A stretch of DNA of 64,000 nt from a bacterium (GCA_024680555.1 JAILCC010000016.1:302393-366392), one strand, 5' to 3'; counted from the first letter of the stretch, positions 37,649 to 47,813 are shown. The notes: a model not told the origin generated them from the sequence alone. Numbers and translations: made by a program.

Positions 37649-39370
37649 TTATTCAGCATACAACGGCGCAAGTTTTGCTTCTTGTTGAGGAATTTTACCT
37701 TCTTCAATAGGAAGATAAATTCTATAATCAATTTCAGAGAAGCAATTATCAATTGCCTCAATTTCTTTTAGTTTGCCATCGTCAATATGACCTGATTCAA
37801 TCATATCGGCGATAGTTTCAAATCTTGCAACGTGTCCTTTAAATCTGTCTTTTGCATAGTCACGAGCTTGCCATGTTGTGATAAGGAACGGCCAATCGCT
37901 GCTTTGCAATAAAAGATTTTCTCTTGCAAGTTGATTTAACGCTCTCAACAGCAATTTATCTTGCGGTTGTTTTTCATATTTGCTTACTATGTCACAAATT
38001 CTGTGTTCACATCCGTGAATAATAGGCCAAATCCATTCAACTTGTTGGTTTTGCCATACCCAGAAGTGTCCGCCTTGTCCCCATGAACTTTCAGGAATGG
38101 AGATTGCCTTTTTGGGAGGATATTTATCCAAATATTCAGCAGCCGTCATTCTTTCAACTTCCGGAGTGTATGTAGCGAATTTTTTAACAACTTGTTTAAT
38201 AAATTCAATACCTTCAAACCACCAGTGTCCGAAAAGTTCGGTATCAAATGAAACCATTACCAAACCATTTTCGCCGGTAGCGTTTTTATAATCATTCAAC
38301 ATGTGATAAATCAATGTTGTATAGTGGTCTGAATTTTCATTAACTTTAGACATTGCAAGTACCGGATCATAAAGCATTTTATCGCCTAAATCGGTTGTAG
38401 GACTTGTAACTCTCCAGTATTGCATACCAGAGTTAGCATCTTTTCTGTGGAATTCTCTGTAACAACCGTCACCGGGATAACCGTCTGCCGCAGACCAAAC
38501 TTGATATCCTGCTCTGTCATTTCTTCCCATAACAGCAACTTGTGCATCAGGAAGCCAATAAGCTTCATAAGTTGAGCAGCCTGTTGCAGCACGTGCAGGA
38601 AGAGGAATATATTCAATATTTCCATAAACACCGATTACACGTCTATTACCAACGGAAACACCGCCTTCAATAACGTGAGATTCGGTAAAGAAATATTCAA
38701 TATCGTTATTTTGTAAAGTAACTTCAATAGCACTGCGCCATTGTTCATTACCGTTTTTATCTATGTATTTATAAGCAGGCCTGTATGCACATTCAGGAAG
38801 CCAACAACCTCTTGGTTTTTGACCAAAAAGTCTCTTTGTTGTATCAGAACCTACTTTAAACTGAGCATTGAGGTTACTATCAGTAGCCAACAACGGTGAA
38901 AAACCATGAGTAGCACCAGAAGTTGTAATTTCAATGCAACCGAGTTTTTGATATTTTGCAAAATTGCCGATTAAGTCCATGCCATATTTATTGACATAAC
39001 AGTCTTTGATGTGTGTGAACCAATCGAAATAATACTTCGCCAAGTATTTAAGGTGTTGAGAGTGAGGAACTTCCGGATTAGGATAGCGTTCCAAATCTTT
39101 TGCAACTTTTTCAATTCTGCTGTCTAAGTACTTAACGAAACCATGCTTGAGGTGTTCGTCATTAAGTTGTTCTGCCAAAATCGGAGTAATACCGACTGTT
39201 AATTTTGCTTGAATACCTTCATCATAAAGTTCGCTTATAGCATTTAATAAAGGTATGTACGTTTCTGCCATGCACTCATATAGATTCTCTTCACCAAAAG
39301 GCCACATGCCTGCTTTTCTGTAAAAAGGGAGGTGGCTATGGAGCATAAATACAAATGAACCGATTGACAT
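37649..39370 (-). CDS. Glycoside hydrolase family 57, 1,4-alpha-glucan branching type
   Basis: 573 aa. GH57 regions are visible: HSHLPFYRKAG at the N-terminus, CWLPECAYRP with the probable nucleophile Glu, and SFDTELFGHWWFEG with the probable acid Asp. The C-terminal part resembles the DUF1957 helical domain of branching enzymes. It should introduce alpha-1,6 branches into glycogen in the cytoplasm. With the GH13 enzyme and the sugar carrier it points to alpha-glucan storage or use. GGAGG precedes the ATG. The 232 bases upstream hold the terminator of the EF-hand operon and a partial TTTTGTAAAG repeat (39491-39507), but no convincing promoter. Confidence 0.88.
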   Translation of the reverse strand: MSIGSFVFMLHSHLPFYRKAGMWPFGEENLYECMAETYIPLLNAISELYDEGIQAKLTVGITPILAEQLNDEHLKHGFVKYLDSRIEKVAKDLERYPNPEVPHSQHLKYLAKYYFDWFTHIKDCYVNKYGMDLIGNFAKYQKLGCIEITTSGATHGFSPLLATDSNLNAQFKVGSDTTKRLFGQKPRGCWLPECAYRPAYKYIDKNGNEQWRSAIEVTLQNNDIEYFFTESHVIEGGVSVGNRRVIGVYGNIEYIPLPARAATGCSTYEAYWLPDAQVAVMGRNDRAGYQVWSAADGYPGDGCYREFHRKDANSGMQYWRVTSPTTDLGDKMLYDPVLAMSKVNENSDHYTTLIYHMLNDYKNATGENGLVMVSFDTELFGHWWFEGIEFIKQVVKKFATYTPEVERMTAAEYLDKYPPKKAISIPESSWGQGGHFWVWQNQQVEWIWPIIHGCEHRICDIVSKYEKQPQDKLLLRALNQLARENLLLQSSDWPFLITTWQARDYAKDRFKGHVARFETIADMIESGHIDDGKLKEIEAIDNCFSEIDYRIYLPIEEGKIPQQEAKLAPLYAE

Positions 39371-39521
39371 AATAGTCCTCCATAAAATAATTTACCGTAA
39401 ATTTATATAAAAAAACCTTGATTGGTTTAGTTATGCCAATAATACCATGAATAAATTTATTTTAACATCTATATCAGAGCGATTATTTTCAAAAAGCTTT
39501 ACAAAACTTAAAATAACAAAA

Positions 39522-39551
39522 TAAAAAGCCTGATTTATTTGTCAGGCTTAA
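39522..39551 (-). terminator. Rho-independent terminator of the EF-hand operon
   Basis: AGCCTGA / TCAGGCT around a 9-base loop, with a T-rich run (CTTTTTATTTT) after it on the minus strand, 50 bases past the stop of the thioredoxin/EF-hand gene. Confidence 0.75.
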
Positions 39552-39602
39552 AATACATGGAAATATAAAACTTTATTGATTTTGGAGTTATTTGATTTTC
39601 AT

Positions 39603-42341
39603 TTAAGAAGCATCATCCGGCACTTGAACGGAGCATTCCGGACAGTCATCCTCTTCGGCTGCAGCAGCATCAGCTGCTCTCTTTTTAAAGAGGCTTTCTA
39701 TTTCGGAAGCTTGAGAGTCAGCTTCGTTTTTCATTGAATCTGTCAACTTGGAAATCACGCTGTCTCGAGTAATACCGAGCTTCGCCCAGGCAGAACCCAA
39801 TTTGACTTCCATATTTTGATAATCAAGTTCAAATACCGTAAGTTCATTTGAATAATCTCTAACGTTGTCAATAGGTGAAGTATTACCTTGGGCAAAACGA
39901 TTTATGCCGTCTTCTTCGTCTGAAAAGTCGTAGTTTTCATCCAACCAGGAAAGAGTATCCATTGTCTGATATGCATTATCGACATTTTGACCGTTAAAGG
40001 TTAATGAGAAAGTTCCGAGCAAAGTATTTCCGTTATCAAAATCTTTGTTTGCCGCTTTGTAACTGTTTAGGTCTATACTGTCAGTATCCGCAAACACTTC
40101 AGCAACGCTTTTAATACTTTGCGTTCCGTCTTCGGCAGTCATTACAATCTTTACGTCCGCCATTTCCGCTACGGTAACTTTGCCGTCTTTATCAGCATCC
40201 AATGCCGTCATTTCTTCCCAACCGCTGCTTGCGCCCAAGAATTCTTTTTCATTAGTGATTTTTCCATTGTTATCTTTATCAACAAAGAAATCATATCTGG
40301 CTCCGTTAGACGAAAATCCTATCGGATCACAACGCTGAACATTTTCGCAAGAAGATGTACATTCTTCCTGTGTTTTTATAAGTTCCGCTTCTTTTGCTTG
40401 AAGTTTTGTTCCAATATCCTTGTTGGAAGCAACAAGCGACCTGAAGTTATTTATATAACCGCCCAACATAATCATTCCTCTTTCTGCGTTGAGAATTTTG
40501 GAAACAACTGCCGACAACTTGGAATTACTTTCTCCTGCCAGAGAATCCAGTCTGCTTGAAAGTCCTGATTGGAATTGGTCATACGTAATTTCGCCGTCAC
40601 CTGACGCATACTTATCAATTTCTTCATTTACTATTTTCTTCGCTTCTTCCTTTTGTTCTTCAGCGATTTCTTCACTTTCTTCTATAGCGTCTTCAATTTT
40701 TTTATTTAATTCATTTTTTAATATCTCAATACTGGCTTTCAAGGCATCAAGTCTTGCATTGTTATACAAAATTTGCGCATTGAGTTCTTTCATTTCCTGT
40801 TGCAGCGCAAGAACTTCCGGAGATGTAACTTTGCCCATTTCCTGTATAAACATATTATAAAATTCTTTTGCATCCGCACCTGAACCTCTCGGCACAGTAA
40901 AACCGCCTTTATCATTATTTTTTATGCCGGAAGTCGGATATGCCTTGCTTATGATATCAATAATATCTTTTTGAGAAAAACCTTGTTCCGCTAATTGAGA
41001 CAATACACCTGCTTCCACGGCTTTTTTAAGAGCTGCAACTTCGGGATTATTGAGAGAATATCCGCCATGAGTTGTCCCCTCAACAGGATATTTTGCCAAT
41101 AAATCATTTGCGGCAGCAGTTATATCAGCTTCGGTTTTTGTTGAAGATGCAGTTGTAGTTGTTGTGGATGATGAGTTTTTAGCATTTACAGTGCCTTTAG
41201 TTCCTTCAGATTTTTTTATCATTTCATCAATAACAACATTGAAGTCACTTTTGTTTCCTTGAGAAATCATTTCTACGGGTTTTCCATCGACAAATTTTAC
41301 TACAACAGGAAACCCGCCGCCAAATGAACGTTTAGCATCTATTTGTTCAAGTATGCTCCAACACAATGCGTTGTTATCATATTCAGACGTTCTCCATTGG
41401 ATATTGAAAATATTTGCATTTGCTTCAACTTCACTTTTACGTTCCTGCAACAATTTTTCCAATCTTGCACAATGACCGCATCCGGGAAGATTTCCCATAA
41501 CAAGGTACACTGTACCTTTTGTATTTGTAATATCTTGTTCATACGTTCTGCTATCTGTTTGATAAAAGCCATATTCGTTTACGGCTACACCTGTTTGTGA
41601 AGCAGTTTGTGTTTTATTTGAAGTGGAATTATTTGCATTTGTCGTGTTATTTGTGGTTTTGTTTGCAGTGCTATTTGTACCCTCTGCTTTTGATAACATT
41701 TCATCAACAATAGCATCTGCGTTACCTGCATATCCCTCAGAAATACGTTCTACGGGTTTTCCATCGACAAATTTTATTATGCAAGGGAAACCAATATTAC
41801 TGCCAATATTACTTACAACCTGTTTGTATATATCATAACACAGGTCGCTATTAGGACTTTTCCATTGCATATTGAATATTTCTGCTTTTCCTTCAAATTC
41901 ATCGAGTCTTTTTTGTAATGCTTCTTCTAATTTAAGACAACCATGGCATGACGGAAGATTACCTAAAACAAGATACACTGTGCCTTTTGACTTTGTAATA
42001 TCATTTGCATAATTTGTTGCATCTGTTTGATTTATACCCCATTCATTTTTTGTAGCTCCCGATTTTTGAAGACTTTCTGCACCTGATTTGTTCAATGTAG
42101 CTGCCGTGGCTGAATCACCTGCGTTTGTTTCTTTTGTAGCCGCGCTATCAGCTAAAAGCAATTCCGCATCATCATCAGCCAAGTCAAGCATCTGAATAAT
42201 TTGGCTTGATATTTTTCCATCCTGAGCCAAAGACAAATCATCTTTTGAAATTTTTCCGTCACCGTCTATATCCAATTCTTCAAACGAATCGGTTATCCCC
42301 AGAGTCCTTAGGCTTTCGAATAAAATTTTGTCAACTTCCAT
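39603..42341 (-). CDS. EF-hand coiled-coil protein with two inserted thioredoxin-like domains
   Basis: 912 aa. The N-terminus MEVDKILFESL leads to an EF/dockerin-like loop (residues 24-35, DIDGDGKISKDD). Two thioredoxin-fold repeats follow: about 98-220 with CHGC (132-135) and about 254-378 with CGHC (288-291, as in protein disulfide isomerase), each with the cis-Pro in GFPC or GFPV. A helical domain, long coiled coils (about 500-680), then the shared C-terminal module: RYDFFVDKDNNGKITNE, EFLGASSGWEEM and DADKDGKVTVAE. There is no Sec signal. The start at ATG 42341 has AAGGAG; an in-frame ATG 18 bases upstream is less well placed. It is second in an operon with its paralogue, 17 bases away. 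Confidence 0.8.
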   Translation of the reverse strand: MEVDKILFESLRTLGITDSFEELDIDGDGKISKDDLSLAQDGKISSQIIQMLDLADDDAELLLADSAATKETNAGDSATAATLNKSGAESLQKSGATKNEWGINQTDATNYANDITKSKGTVYLVLGNLPSCHGCLKLEEALQKRLDEFEGKAEIFNMQWKSPNSDLCYDIYKQVVSNIGSNIGFPCIIKFVDGKPVERISEGYAGNADAIVDEMLSKAEGTNSTANKTTNNTTNANNSTSNKTQTASQTGVAVNEYGFYQTDSRTYEQDITNTKGTVYLVMGNLPGCGHCARLEKLLQERKSEVEANANIFNIQWRTSEYDNNALCWSILEQIDAKRSFGGGFPVVVKFVDGKPVEMISQGNKSDFNVVIDEMIKKSEGTKGTVNAKNSSSTTTTTASSTKTEADITAAANDLLAKYPVEGTTHGGYSLNNPEVAALKKAVEAGVLSQLAEQGFSQKDIIDIISKAYPTSGIKNNDKGGFTVPRGSGADAKEFYNMFIQEMGKVTSPEVLALQQEMKELNAQILYNNARLDALKASIEILKNELNKKIEDAIEESEEIAEEQKEEAKKIVNEEIDKYASGDGEITYDQFQSGLSSRLDSLAGESNSKLSAVVSKILNAERGMIMLGGYINNFRSLVASNKDIGTKLQAKEAELIKTQEECTSSCENVQRCDPIGFSSNGARYDFFVDKDNNGKITNEKEFLGASSGWEEMTALDADKDGKVTVAEMADVKIVMTAEDGTQSIKSVAEVFADTDSIDLNSYKAANKDFDNGNTLLGTFSLTFNGQNVDNAYQTMDTLSWLDENYDFSDEEDGINRFAQGNTSPIDNVRDYSNELTVFELDYQNMEVKLGSAWAKLGITRDSVISKLTDSMKNEADSQASEIESLFKKRAADAAAAEEDDCPECSVQVPDDAS
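41142..42050 (-). repeat. Tandem-duplicated thioredoxin-like segment
   Basis: Two copies of a roughly 120-residue unit, each beginning NE(W/Y)G and containing GTVYLV-GNLP-C-x-x-C, FNIQW-type strands, GFP and KFVDGKPVE, are separated by Thr/Asn/Ser-rich linkers. At DNA level ACGGGTTTTCCATCGACAAA recurs near 41276 and 41754. The paralogue at 42.4-44.2 kb has an Asp/Pro-rich linker at this place, so the segment is an insertion relative to it. Confidence 0.7.
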
Positions 42342-42358
42342 GTATATACTCCTTGTCA

Positions 42359-44236
42359 CTAATTAGAATTATTATTGTTATTTCGCTTGAAAATGTTTTC
42401 CAAAACTTTGGCTTTATTTTTTGCTTCAATTTTTGCAGTTTCCGCAACCTGACTTGACAAAGCATTATCTCTCGCTACGCCGACTGCATTCCAAGCCTGT
42501 CCGAGTTTGACCGTTTTGTTATTATAATCAAGTTCAAATACACTTGCCTGAGAAGAGTAATCTTTTGCGGCAACCGCCTTTGTATTACCTTGTGAAAATC
42601 TGTTTTTACCTTCATCTTCGTCTGTAAAGTTATAGTTGTTATCAAGCCAATTCAATTCATCCAACGTATTATAGCCATCATCAACCTGCTGACCGTTCAT
42701 AGTTAATGAATATGAGCCTAACAGTGTATTTCCGTTTCCTAAATCTTGATTCATCGTTGTATAACTGTTCAAATCTACATTGTCGCCTGCGGAGAATACT
42801 TCTGCGGCACTCTTAATAGATTGAGTTCCATCTGCTGCAGTAACAACGACTTTAACATTCGCCATTTCCGCAACTGAAACTTTTCCGTCATGGTCGGTAT
42901 CCAAAGCTACCATTTCGCTCCAACCGTCTTGCGCACCGAGAAATTCGGTTTCATTGGTGATACTGCCATTATTATCTTTATCTACAAAGAAATCATATCT
43001 TACACCATTTACAGAAAATCCGATAGGATCGGTTCTGTTCGGAGGATCATTTTGTTTTGCCAATTCATCTGCAATGGCTTTTTCCTTTTCAGCTGCCTGT
43101 GTACCCAATGTTTTGTTTGTAGCCGATAAAGTTTTAAATGCACTGATATAATCTTTTAATGAATCCATCTTTTGTTCGGAATCAACCATTTTACTAACAA
43201 TTGAAGATAATTTTGACTGAGCACAGCCCGCCAAATCGTCAAGCCTGCTTGCTACATTTGTCTTAAATTCATCATAGGACATTTCGCCTTTGGCAACCGC
43301 ATATTTTGCGAGTTCTTCCTTAACAATTTTTGCAGCTTCCTCTTTTTGAGCCTGCTCAATACTGTTACTTTCCTCAATTGCTGCAGTAATTAAACTTTCA
43401 ACCTCTTGTCCGAGTTTTTCAATTGTACCGTTTAATTTATCCAACTTTTCATTATTTTGAGTAATTGTTGCATTCATAGTTGCAAGTTCAGCTTTCAAGG
43501 TTTGAACTGTTGCATTCGGAAGTTTTGTCATTTTGTCAATAAAATCGGCATAGAAGTTGTGTGCATCATCACCGTGTCCGTATGGACATGAATATCCGCC
43601 AGTATCATTATTTGTAATATGTACTGATGGATAAGCTGTATTTATAATGTTAATTATTTGGTCTTGCGTAAAACCTTCATTTGCCAGCTGTGTCAAAATA
43701 CCCGCATCAACTGCCTTTTTCAAAGCAACAAGCGCAGGGTTATCCATTGAATAATCATCAAACGTACCGGTAGCATCACCTATCGGATAACTTTCGAGAA
43801 GTTTTTGTGCAGCTGCAGCAACATCAGCATCAGTCTTTGCCGCTCCGGCTTTAGCTGCATCAGGAGTATCTCCCGCATCAGGCGTTTCATCGGGATTATC
43901 CGTATCTCCTACATCATCGGGATCATCCACTGCATCAGGATCATCTACGGCATCCGGATCATCCACGTCATCTGCCGCACCTGCTCTTTGCAAGGATGCA
44001 GTGCCAAAATCCAAATCATTTAAGGCATTCATGTCTAACTCAGCATTATCTGCAAGTTCGGCTTCTTCATCAACCGAGCTTAACATCGCACGAATTTGGT
44101 TAGACAACGCATTATCAGGAGCTAACTGAGCATCTTCCTCAGAAATTTTTCCGTCTGCATTGACGTCGTAAGTTTCAAAATCCCCTGTTATTCCCTTTGC
44201 CGAAAGGGTTCCAAACAGAATTTTATCTATTTCCAT
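42359..44236 (-). CDS. EF-hand coiled-coil protein (paralogue family), sigma-28 unit
   Basis: 625 aa. The N-terminal MEIDKILFGTL is followed by an EF/dockerin-like loop (24-35, DVNADGKISEED). An Asp/Pro-rich linker (89-126) is built of hexapeptide repeats. A helical domain (about 135-240) precedes coiled coils (about 240-395). The C-terminal module has EF loops at 419-430 (DKDNNGSITNET) and 446-457 (DTDHDGKVSVAE) around EFLGAQDGWSEM. The module recalls EF-hand segments of RTX-type proteins, though no RTX nonapeptides are present. There is no signal peptide, so location is unknown. ATG 44236 with AAGGAG, first gene behind a sigma-28 promoter. Not an assigned family. Confidence 0.78.
   Translation of the reverse strand: MEIDKILFGTLSAKGITGDFETYDVNADGKISEEDAQLAPDNALSNQIRAMLSSVDEEAELADNAELDMNALNDLDFGTASLQRAGAADDVDDPDAVDDPDAVDDPDDVGDTDNPDETPDAGDTPDAAKAGAAKTDADVAAAAQKLLESYPIGDATGTFDDYSMDNPALVALKKAVDAGILTQLANEGFTQDQIINIINTAYPSVHITNNDTGGYSCPYGHGDDAHNFYADFIDKMTKLPNATVQTLKAELATMNATITQNNEKLDKLNGTIEKLGQEVESLITAAIEESNSIEQAQKEEAAKIVKEELAKYAVAKGEMSYDEFKTNVASRLDDLAGCAQSKLSSIVSKMVDSEQKMDSLKDYISAFKTLSATNKTLGTQAAEKEKAIADELAKQNDPPNRTDPIGFSVNGVRYDFFVDKDNNGSITNETEFLGAQDGWSEMVALDTDHDGKVSVAEMANVKVVVTAADGTQSIKSAAEVFSAGDNVDLNSYTTMNQDLGNGNTLLGSYSLTMNGQQVDDGYNTLDELNWLDNNYNFTDEDEGKNRFSQGNTKAVAAKDYSSQASVFELDYNNKTVKLGQAWNAVGVARDNALSSQVAETAKIEAKNKAKVLENIFKRNNNNNSN
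43915..43968 (-). repeat. Three 18-bp direct repeats coding for an Asp/Pro linker
   Basis: Three near-identical 18-base units starting at 43915, 43933 and 43951 (CATCGGGATCATCCACTG and variants) encode DDPDAV-type hexapeptides. In-frame repeats like this can change copy number by slippage. Confidence 0.8.
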
Positions 44237-44274
44237 GCTTAAACTCCTTAATTTTGCGCAATTTGATACCTTTA

Positions 44275-44302
44275 ATATCGGCATTTGTAGGATTTTTCTT
44301 TA
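44275..44302 (-). promoter_or_regulatory. Sigma-28 (FliA/SigD-type) promoter of the EF-hand operon
   Basis: On the minus strand, TAAAGAAA (44302-44295), 12 bp, GCCGATAT (44282-44275). It lies 38 bp upstream of ATG 44236. Confidence 0.8.
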
Positions 44303-44319
44303 GTAATCGTAATAAAAAA

Positions 44320-44337
44320 TTTACAAAAATTTACAAA
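44320..44337 (-). promoter_or_regulatory. Tandem TTTTGTAAAT repeats
   Basis: On the minus strand, TTTGTAAA occurs twice with a 10-bp period. The G of the proximal copy (44324) is 42 bp from the -10 element. It overlaps the A-tract of the clpC terminator. Confidence 0.55.
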
Positions 44338-44368
44338 AAAAGACCGCCAAATATTATGACGGTCTTTT
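44337..44368 (-). terminator. Rho-independent terminator of clpC
   Basis: An AGACCG/CGGTCT stem on the minus strand is followed by a T-run (TTTTTTT), 17 bases past the clpC stop codon. Confidence 0.75.
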
Positions 44369-44385
44369 GTGTATCTAAAATTATT

Positions 44386-46911
44386 TTATTCTTTTGTTTC
44401 TTCGGAAGATTTTTCTTCTTTAGGCTCAGCTTTCTTTTTTGAACCCTTGCCTTCAACCCTTTCAAATGCAATTGCTTCATCTTTGAGGGCAAGTTTGATG
44501 GTATCGCCGTGTTTGTAGTGCCCAGTGAGAATTTCTTCCGCAATAGGATCTTCTATCTTCTTTTGAATAACACGTCTGAGCGGTCTTGCACCGAAACTCG
44601 GACTATAGCCCTTGTCTGCAAGCCAATCTTTGACATCATCAGGAACGTCAACAGCGAGTTCTTGGTCTTCAAGACGTTTTACAAGGTCTTTTAACATAAT
44701 ATCAACGATTTTTCTGATTTCTTCTTTTTCCAAATGAGCAAATACAATCGTATCATCAAGCCTGTTAAGAAATTCCGGTTTAAAGAACTTCTTCATTTCT
44801 TCGTTAACAATATCTTTAAGACGTTCATATCTGCTTTTCTTTTCATCACTGCCTGTTGAGAAGCCAAGTTGCGATGTGTTTTCCAACAAAGCCGCACCAA
44901 CGTTTGATGTCATAATGATAATTGTATTTTTGAAGTTAACGTGTCTGCCTCTTGAATCCGTCAAGCGACCATCATCAAGTATTTGAAGCATCAAATTGAA
45001 TACATCAGGGTGCGCTTTTTCAATTTCATCAAAGAGGATAACACTGTACGGTTTCTTTCTGATAGTTTCAGTAAGCTGTCCGCCTTGATCATATCCGACA
45101 TATCCCGGAGGTGAACCGATAAGTTTGCTGGTAGAGTGTTTTTCCATAAATTCTGACATATCAACTCTAACCATATTATCTTCGGAACCAAACATTGCTT
45201 CTGCCAAAGCTTTTGCAAGTTCAGTTTTACCTACACCGGTAGGACCAGAGAATATGAAACTTCCAATTGGTCTGTTCGGACTCTTTAAGCCGACTCTTGC
45301 ACGACGAATTGCCTTTGAAATAGCAACAACTGCCTGATCTTGACCGATAACTCTTTTGTGCAAAGTTTCTTCAAGTTTAAGAAGTCTTTCACCTTCGCTT
45401 TCGTTAATCTTTTGTACCGGAACACCTGTCCAAGTACTTACAACCATAGCGACATCTTCAACAGTAACAGTTGCTTTATTTTGTTCTTGCTCTTGTTTCC
45501 ACTTTGCTTGCATATCACGAATTTGCTCTTTCAAGTCAGCTTCTTCATCACGAAGCGAACTTGCTCTGTCAAATTCTTGGTTTCTTATTGCAATTTCTTT
45601 TTCTTTAACTGTTTCTTTTAATTTCTTTTCTATTTCTTTACCTTCGGGAGGAAGTCCTGCAGCTTTCAATCTTACCTTTGAACTTGCTTCATCTATAAGG
45701 TCAATTGCTTTATCGGGCAAAAATCTGTCCGTAATATATTTGTCGGAAAGAACAACCGCTGCAATAACCGCTTCATCAGAGATATTTAACTTGTGGTGTT
45801 CTTCATATTTAGGTTTCAAACCTCTGATAATTTCAATCGCATCATCAACTGAGGGTTGTTCTACATATACCGGTTGAAAACGACGTTCCAACGCAGCATC
45901 TTTTTCAACATATTTTCTGTATTCATCAAGCGTGGTTGCACCGATAACCTGCAACTCTCCTCTTGATAAAACAGGCTTCAATATGTTTGCGGCATCAATT
46001 GCGCCTTCTGCGGCACCTGCACCGATAAGTGTGTGCATTTCGTCGATAATAAGAATTATGTTGCCTGCCGCACGAATTTCGTCCATTATCTTTTTAAGAC
46101 GTTCTTCAAATTCACCTCTGTACTTCGTACCTGCAACCAAAAGTCCCATATCCAATTGGATGAGTTTTTTATCTTCAAGGATATCAGGTACTTCGCCATT
46201 AACTATTCTTATCGCAAGCCCCTCGGCAATGGCGGTTTTACCTACACCGGGTTCACCAATGAGAACAGGGTTGTTTTTTGTTCTTCTTGCCAATATTTGT
46301 ATTACACGTTCAATTTCTTTTTCTCTGCCCACAACAGGATCTAATCGCAATTCCTGAGCAGCCAAAGTCAAATCAATACCAAATTCATCAAGCGACGGAG
46401 TCTTTGTCTTTCCGCCCGCAACGGTAGCCGCAGCAGCCGGAGTATTCCCTCCGGAAAGATTTGAGGATGTTGTTTTGGTTTCCCCGAGCATTTTAATTAC
46501 ATTGCTCCGAACTTTGTTCAAATCTACGCCAAGATTTTCCAAAACTCTTGCCGCAACTCCTTCTCCCTCTCTTATCAAGCCCAACAACAAGTGTTCCGTA
46601 CCTATATAACTATGTCCGAGTTGTCTTGCTTCATCCCATGACAATTCCAAAACTCGCTTTGCTTTTGGAGTAAACGGAATTTCAACCGCAACAAAGCCCG
46701 AGCCTCTGCCGATAATTTTTTCGACTTCCGCTCTTGCATCTTTGAGGGTTATCCCCATAGCCTTCAATGTTTTTGCGGCTACTCCGGTACCTTCACCAAT
46801 CAAACCGAGAAGGATTTGTTCCGTACCGACAAAGTTATGCCCCAAATGTCTCGCTTCTTCTTGTGCGAGCATTATTACCCTAATTGCTTTTTCAGTAAAA
46901 CGTTCAAACAT
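44386..46911 (-). CDS. clpC: ATP-dependent Clp protease ATP-binding subunit ClpC
   Basis: 841 aa HSP100 unfoldase that feeds substrates to ClpP. Two Clp_N repeats (residues 1-145) are followed by AAA-1 with Walker A GEPGVGKT and a middle domain carrying a UVR-like stretch ([19 protein letters not shown]). AAA-2 has Walker A GPTGVGKT and Walker [11 protein letters not shown]. The C-terminus has Lys/Glu-rich additions ([17 protein letters not shown]). ATG 46911 is used because [10 protein letters not shown] is the conserved ClpC start and GGAG lies 9 bases upstream; a TTG 15 bases earlier overlaps it. No adaptor genes (mcsA/B, ctsR) are adjacent. Confidence 0.95.
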   Translation of the reverse strand: MFERFTEKAIRVIMLAQEEARHLGHNFVGTEQILLGLIGEGTGVAAKTLKAMGITLKDARAEVEKIIGRGSGFVAVEIPFTPKAKRVLELSWDEARQLGHSYIGTEHLLLGLIREGEGVAARVLENLGVDLNKVRSNVIKMLGETKTTSSNLSGGNTPAAAATVAGGKTKTPSLDEFGIDLTLAAQELRLDPVVGREKEIERVIQILARRTKNNPVLIGEPGVGKTAIAEGLAIRIVNGEVPDILEDKKLIQLDMGLLVAGTKYRGEFEERLKKIMDEIRAAGNIILIIDEMHTLIGAGAAEGAIDAANILKPVLSRGELQVIGATTLDEYRKYVEKDAALERRFQPVYVEQPSVDDAIEIIRGLKPKYEEHHKLNISDEAVIAAVVLSDKYITDRFLPDKAIDLIDEASSKVRLKAAGLPPEGKEIEKKLKETVKEKEIAIRNQEFDRASSLRDEEADLKEQIRDMQAKWKQEQEQNKATVTVEDVAMVVSTWTGVPVQKINESEGERLLKLEETLHKRVIGQDQAVVAISKAIRRARVGLKSPNRPIGSFIFSGPTGVGKTELAKALAEAMFGSEDNMVRVDMSEFMEKHSTSKLIGSPPGYVGYDQGGQLTETIRKKPYSVILFDEIEKAHPDVFNLMLQILDDGRLTDSRGRHVNFKNTIIIMTSNVGAALLENTSQLGFSTGSDEKKSRYERLKDIVNEEMKKFFKPEFLNRLDDTIVFAHLEKEEIRKIVDIMLKDLVKRLEDQELAVDVPDDVKDWLADKGYSPSFGARPLRRVIQKKIEDPIAEEILTGHYKHGDTIKLALKDEAIAFERVEGKGSKKKAEPKEEKSSEETKE

Positions 46912-47064
46912 AGACGGAAACTCCAATGATGTATTTGTTAATATTATACAATGAATTGCAAAAAGCGCAAAGAAATTTATTTTTAAATTTTTCTTAATAT
47001 TATCCGACTGTCAAATTTTATTTTTTACCGATTTAGTATAGAATATACATGGAAAGAGGTTCTA

Positions 47065-47811
47065 ATGAAACTTGGCGGTATATGTAGCATATCAAACCTT
47101 TCTTACTCCGGTCGGCTTTTGAAAGAAGACATTGTAAGACTCCCTTCTCCGCAAACAAATAAGGCCGATTTTTATGTATCTGCAGAAAAAAATCACCCCA
47201 AAAAACGTTCTGTTTTTTGGAGAAACTTTTTTACCGCTCTGACTTTTGGTCTGACAGGTTTATATATTGCTCATAGAAATAACCTCTTTAACCCCGCAAG
47301 AAAACAAGCTAAAAAAATCGTCAAAAGCGACGAAATGATTGGAAAAGTAAAAGAATTTATAGAAGCTGCCATCAACCCCGAAACATACCAAAAAGCTTCA
47401 AGAAAAACCTTAGAACTTCTATCCGGCGATAAGTCAAGAGGACAAGGCTTTATGTCAGAAGCCAGAACAATTTTGGATAATGAAAGCTCAATGCAAAAAT
47501 TATTCGGAGAAGTATCCAAAAAACTCGCTGATGACAAAGATGCAACAAGCTTGAAAAACGGTTTTGCCGTAGATGTTCTTGATAAATTATCTGTCAGAAT
47601 TGAAAAAATACTAAAAACAATGAAGCAAAACGGCAATGATATCCGAAATCAAGGTGCAAACATGATATCAAGAGTATTCTCCAAAGATGAAAAAGGGGCC
47701 ACTATCGTAGAAGATGCACTGCTTGAAGTTATAGGTACAAGAAGCTCCGCTACAATAGAAGGATTTGTTCAAGACTCGCTTATTGCAAGCAAGCTTGGCA
47801 AAGGAGCATAA
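47065..47811 (+). CDS. Protein of unknown function with one hydrophobic segment
   Basis: 248 aa, not recognised. A single hydrophobic helix (about residues 53-72, FWRNFFTALTFGLTGLYIAH) may anchor it, with the helical, Lys-rich remainder (residues 75-248) in the cytoplasm or periplasm. The N-terminus ISNLSYSGRLL resembles short leading segments in other proteins here (VSAVSFAG in the GH13 protein). A Shine-Dalgarno AAAGAGG precedes the ATG. It is convergent with the TPR gene, with only 2 bases between. Confidence 0.7.
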   Translation: MKLGGICSISNLSYSGRLLKEDIVRLPSPQTNKADFYVSAEKNHPKKRSVFWRNFFTALTFGLTGLYIAHRNNLFNPARKQAKKIVKSDEMIGKVKEFIEAAINPETYQKASRKTLELLSGDKSRGQGFMSEARTILDNESSMQKLFGEVSKKLADDKDATSLKNGFAVDVLDKLSVRIEKILKTMKQNGNDIRNQGANMISRVFSKDEKGATIVEDALLEVIGTRSSATIEGFVQDSLIASKLGKGA

Positions 47812-47813
47812 AA

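Noticed and set aside
39471..39507. Sigma-28 promoter plus repeat before the GH57 gene
   Set aside because: Only one half of the repeat is good, GCTCTGATAT is a poor -10, and the spacing to any TAAA is 19 or more.
43915..43968. CRISPR-like repeats
   Set aside because: The units are contiguous 18-bp repeats without spacers, in frame inside a coding region.
44236..44284. Longer N-terminus for the 625-aa EF-hand protein
   Set aside because: The extra 16 residues would be translated from within the sigma-28 -10 region; AAGGAG directly precedes ATG 44236.
46911..46926. TTG start for clpC
   Set aside because: [10 protein letters not shown] is the conserved ClpC start and GGAG is placed for ATG 46911.
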